Source: Novipirellula aureliae
GTDB lineage: Bacteria; Planctomycetota; Planctomycetia; Pirellulales; Pirellulaceae
NCBI RefSeq assembly: GCF_007860185.1
Contig: NZ_SJPY01000009.1
Span: forward strand, 150,316 to 214,315
Reading direction: 5' to 3'
DNA: 64,000 nt
In this document: positions 63,079-64,000 of the stretch, piece by piece
Layout: every line of letters starts with the position of its first letter
Numbering within the stretch: the stretch's first letter is position 1
Translations under genes and position numbers: made by a program
Notes under the pieces: model-generated
Told to the model about the DNA's origin: nothing
What the model saw: the letters and a program-made list of their open reading frames with translations, nothing else
Databases searched by the model: none

Positions 63079-64000
63079 TTAGCCTAAATCAGTTCCACCA
63101 AGTAACGCCATCACGAGATCGACCTCTTGTCCCTCCATCTCGTTGTCGGTTTGTGCCGCACTGGACGGAAGCGGATCGGATGGAAGCGGATCGGATGGAT
63201 CGGGATTCGAGAATACCATCACTTTCTTCTCTGGTGCAACGATTGCAAACTCGTCGGAGAATACATCAGAATCGGCGATAGATTCGTTGTCGATCCCATT
63301 TGCGGCCAGCGGAATTGATTCTGATTCGGCGACCGAACGACTGCCTTCGGATAAGAAATTGATTACCATCAAAGCATCCAGAGCCGTGATGATACCATCA
63401 CCGCTGACGTCATAAAACCGATTGGCAAATGAAAGCGACTCGCCCTGTGCCGACCGCGACTCGCTCAAACGGTTGACAATCATCAGTGCATCGTTCGCAG
63501 TCGTTTCACCGCTGGCGTCCACATCCGTCCTCTGAATAAGATTAGTGATCGGCGTTTGGAAGAGTGCGTCGTACCCAGCTGAACTTCGAATCGAAAATAG
63601 ACGTTCGGCGTCTGTTGCTTCAAAACGAATCGCATACAGCTTTCCGCCATCCAATGTTGCTGTGATCGATCCGGTACGATTGTCAGCCAAAACACCCAAA
63701 TCTGCGTCATACAAGTGTACCGTTGGCATTCCGTTGACCGAAGACCTGCCAATTGCTGTCACTGTCAATTCTGTATCTCGCTTGGCACCAAAAATATGGA
63801 CGACGGCTTTGTCACCAGCGGGGATCAATGCGGGCCCCGTAACAAGCCCCCGGCTGACAACGACCTGCTCGTCCGTTGGAACCGTGACATCATTGTCGTT
63901 GATCGTAATCGTTTGCTCGCTGGTGCTTCCGAGGTTTACGCCACTAGGCGTACCCATACTGACGATGATCGTCTCGGCGGGTTCGACATCGTCGTCATCG
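63079..64000 (-). CDS. C-terminal part of a Calx-beta/dockerin exoprotein (5' end beyond window)
   Basis: The frame is open from the window end (base 63999) to the stop at 63079. The first visible residues DDDDVEPAETIIVSMGTPSG and TSEQTITINDND are the end of a Calx-beta domain. Then comes a beta-rich PPC-like region (FGAKRDTELTVTAIGRSSVN) and a dockerin-like double repeat with Ca-binding loops: DVDASGETTANDALMIVNRL and DVSGDGIITALDALMVINFL. A Ser/Pro/Asp-rich tail (SNPDPSDPLPSDPLPSSAAQ) ends the protein. The start at 63957 is internal to the domain and is not the gene start. Similar in style to the giant protein and probably also surface-exported. Confidence 0.85.
   Translation of the reverse strand, partial: DDDDVEPAETIIVSMGTPSGVNLGSTSEQTITINDNDVTVPTDEQVVVSRGLVTGPALIPAGDKAVVHIFGAKRDTELTVTAIGRSSVNGMPTVHLYDADLGVLADNRTGSITATLDGGKLYAIRFEATDAERLFSIRSSAGYDALFQTPITNLIQRTDVDASGETTANDALMIVNRLSESRSAQGESLSFANRFYDVSGDGIITALDALMVINFLSEGSRSVAESESIPLAANGIDNESIADSDVFSDEFAIVAPEKKVMVFSNPDPSDPLPSDPLPSSAAQTDNEMEGQEVDLVMALLGGTDLG

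Overview
The window looks like chromosome of a marine planctomycete of the Pirellulaceae (Rhodopirellula-like). The signs are four DUF1559 pseudopilin-like proteins with prepilin leaders, an ECF sigma factor beside a Ser/Thr kinase-WD40 protein, PEP-CTERM proteins, TIGR03000 repeats, a giant LEPR-XLL/dockerin exoprotein, and a dense family of short palindromic repeats whose translation gives GTGFQPV-like peptides inside genes. All calls come from reading the sequence; no database search was run.

Left half (1-36.9 kb): a metal-acquisition region. On the minus strand, a Fur-box promoter near 7.5 kb precedes DUF1559, a lipoprotein, a membrane protein, an ExbB/MotA-like protein, a DUF2149 protein and a membrane-anchored CobN-type chelatase (cut by the window start). 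This resembles the hmuSTUV haem operon of Bacteroidetes. At 7.7-9.9 kb an MntR/DtxR-type regulator faces a second DUF1559 operon across three GTTAG-N6-CTAAC-like palindromes. A cobalamin riboswitch at 9.93-10.13 kb leads a DUF4465 PEP-CTERM protein. At 12-23 kb lie two large MacB/FtsX-type permeases, an ATPase and a von Willebrand factor A membrane protein. At 23-27 kb a third DUF1559 operon carries a di-haem peroxidase and an enterochelin-esterase (Fes)-like protein. At 28.5-33 kb a fourth carries PepSY-TM, DUF2271, DUF4198 and a membrane-anchored flavodoxin. At 36.6 kb a small HemP protein shares a Fur-box promoter region with a divergent alpha-toroid protein. No TonB-dependent receptor gene is visible, whereas each of these DUF1559 operons begins with a pseudopilin-like gene.

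Repeats: roughly 65-70 copies of a 19-bp palindrome (CACAGGCTTCCAGCCTGTG and variants) lie between and inside genes. They flank a REP-associated tyrosine transposase (RAYT) at 33.9-34.6 kb, the likely mobiliser. Two other palindrome families (GTAGTGGATC and GTAGTGGACG types) are present.

Right half (37-64 kb): CsrA, a HAD hydrolase, a Ppx/GppA phosphatase with an HD domain, an exported protein-isoaspartate methyltransferase, a Gly/Ser/Tyr-rich TIGR03000 protein with a clear terminator, an ECF sigma factor and a kinase-WD40 protein. Then come a PEP-CTERM protein and, in the same direction, a 4606-residue secreted subtilisin-containing protein with a recent 1572-bp internal duplication. A frameshifted ECF sigma relic and the 3' end of another Calx-beta/dockerin exoprotein close the window.
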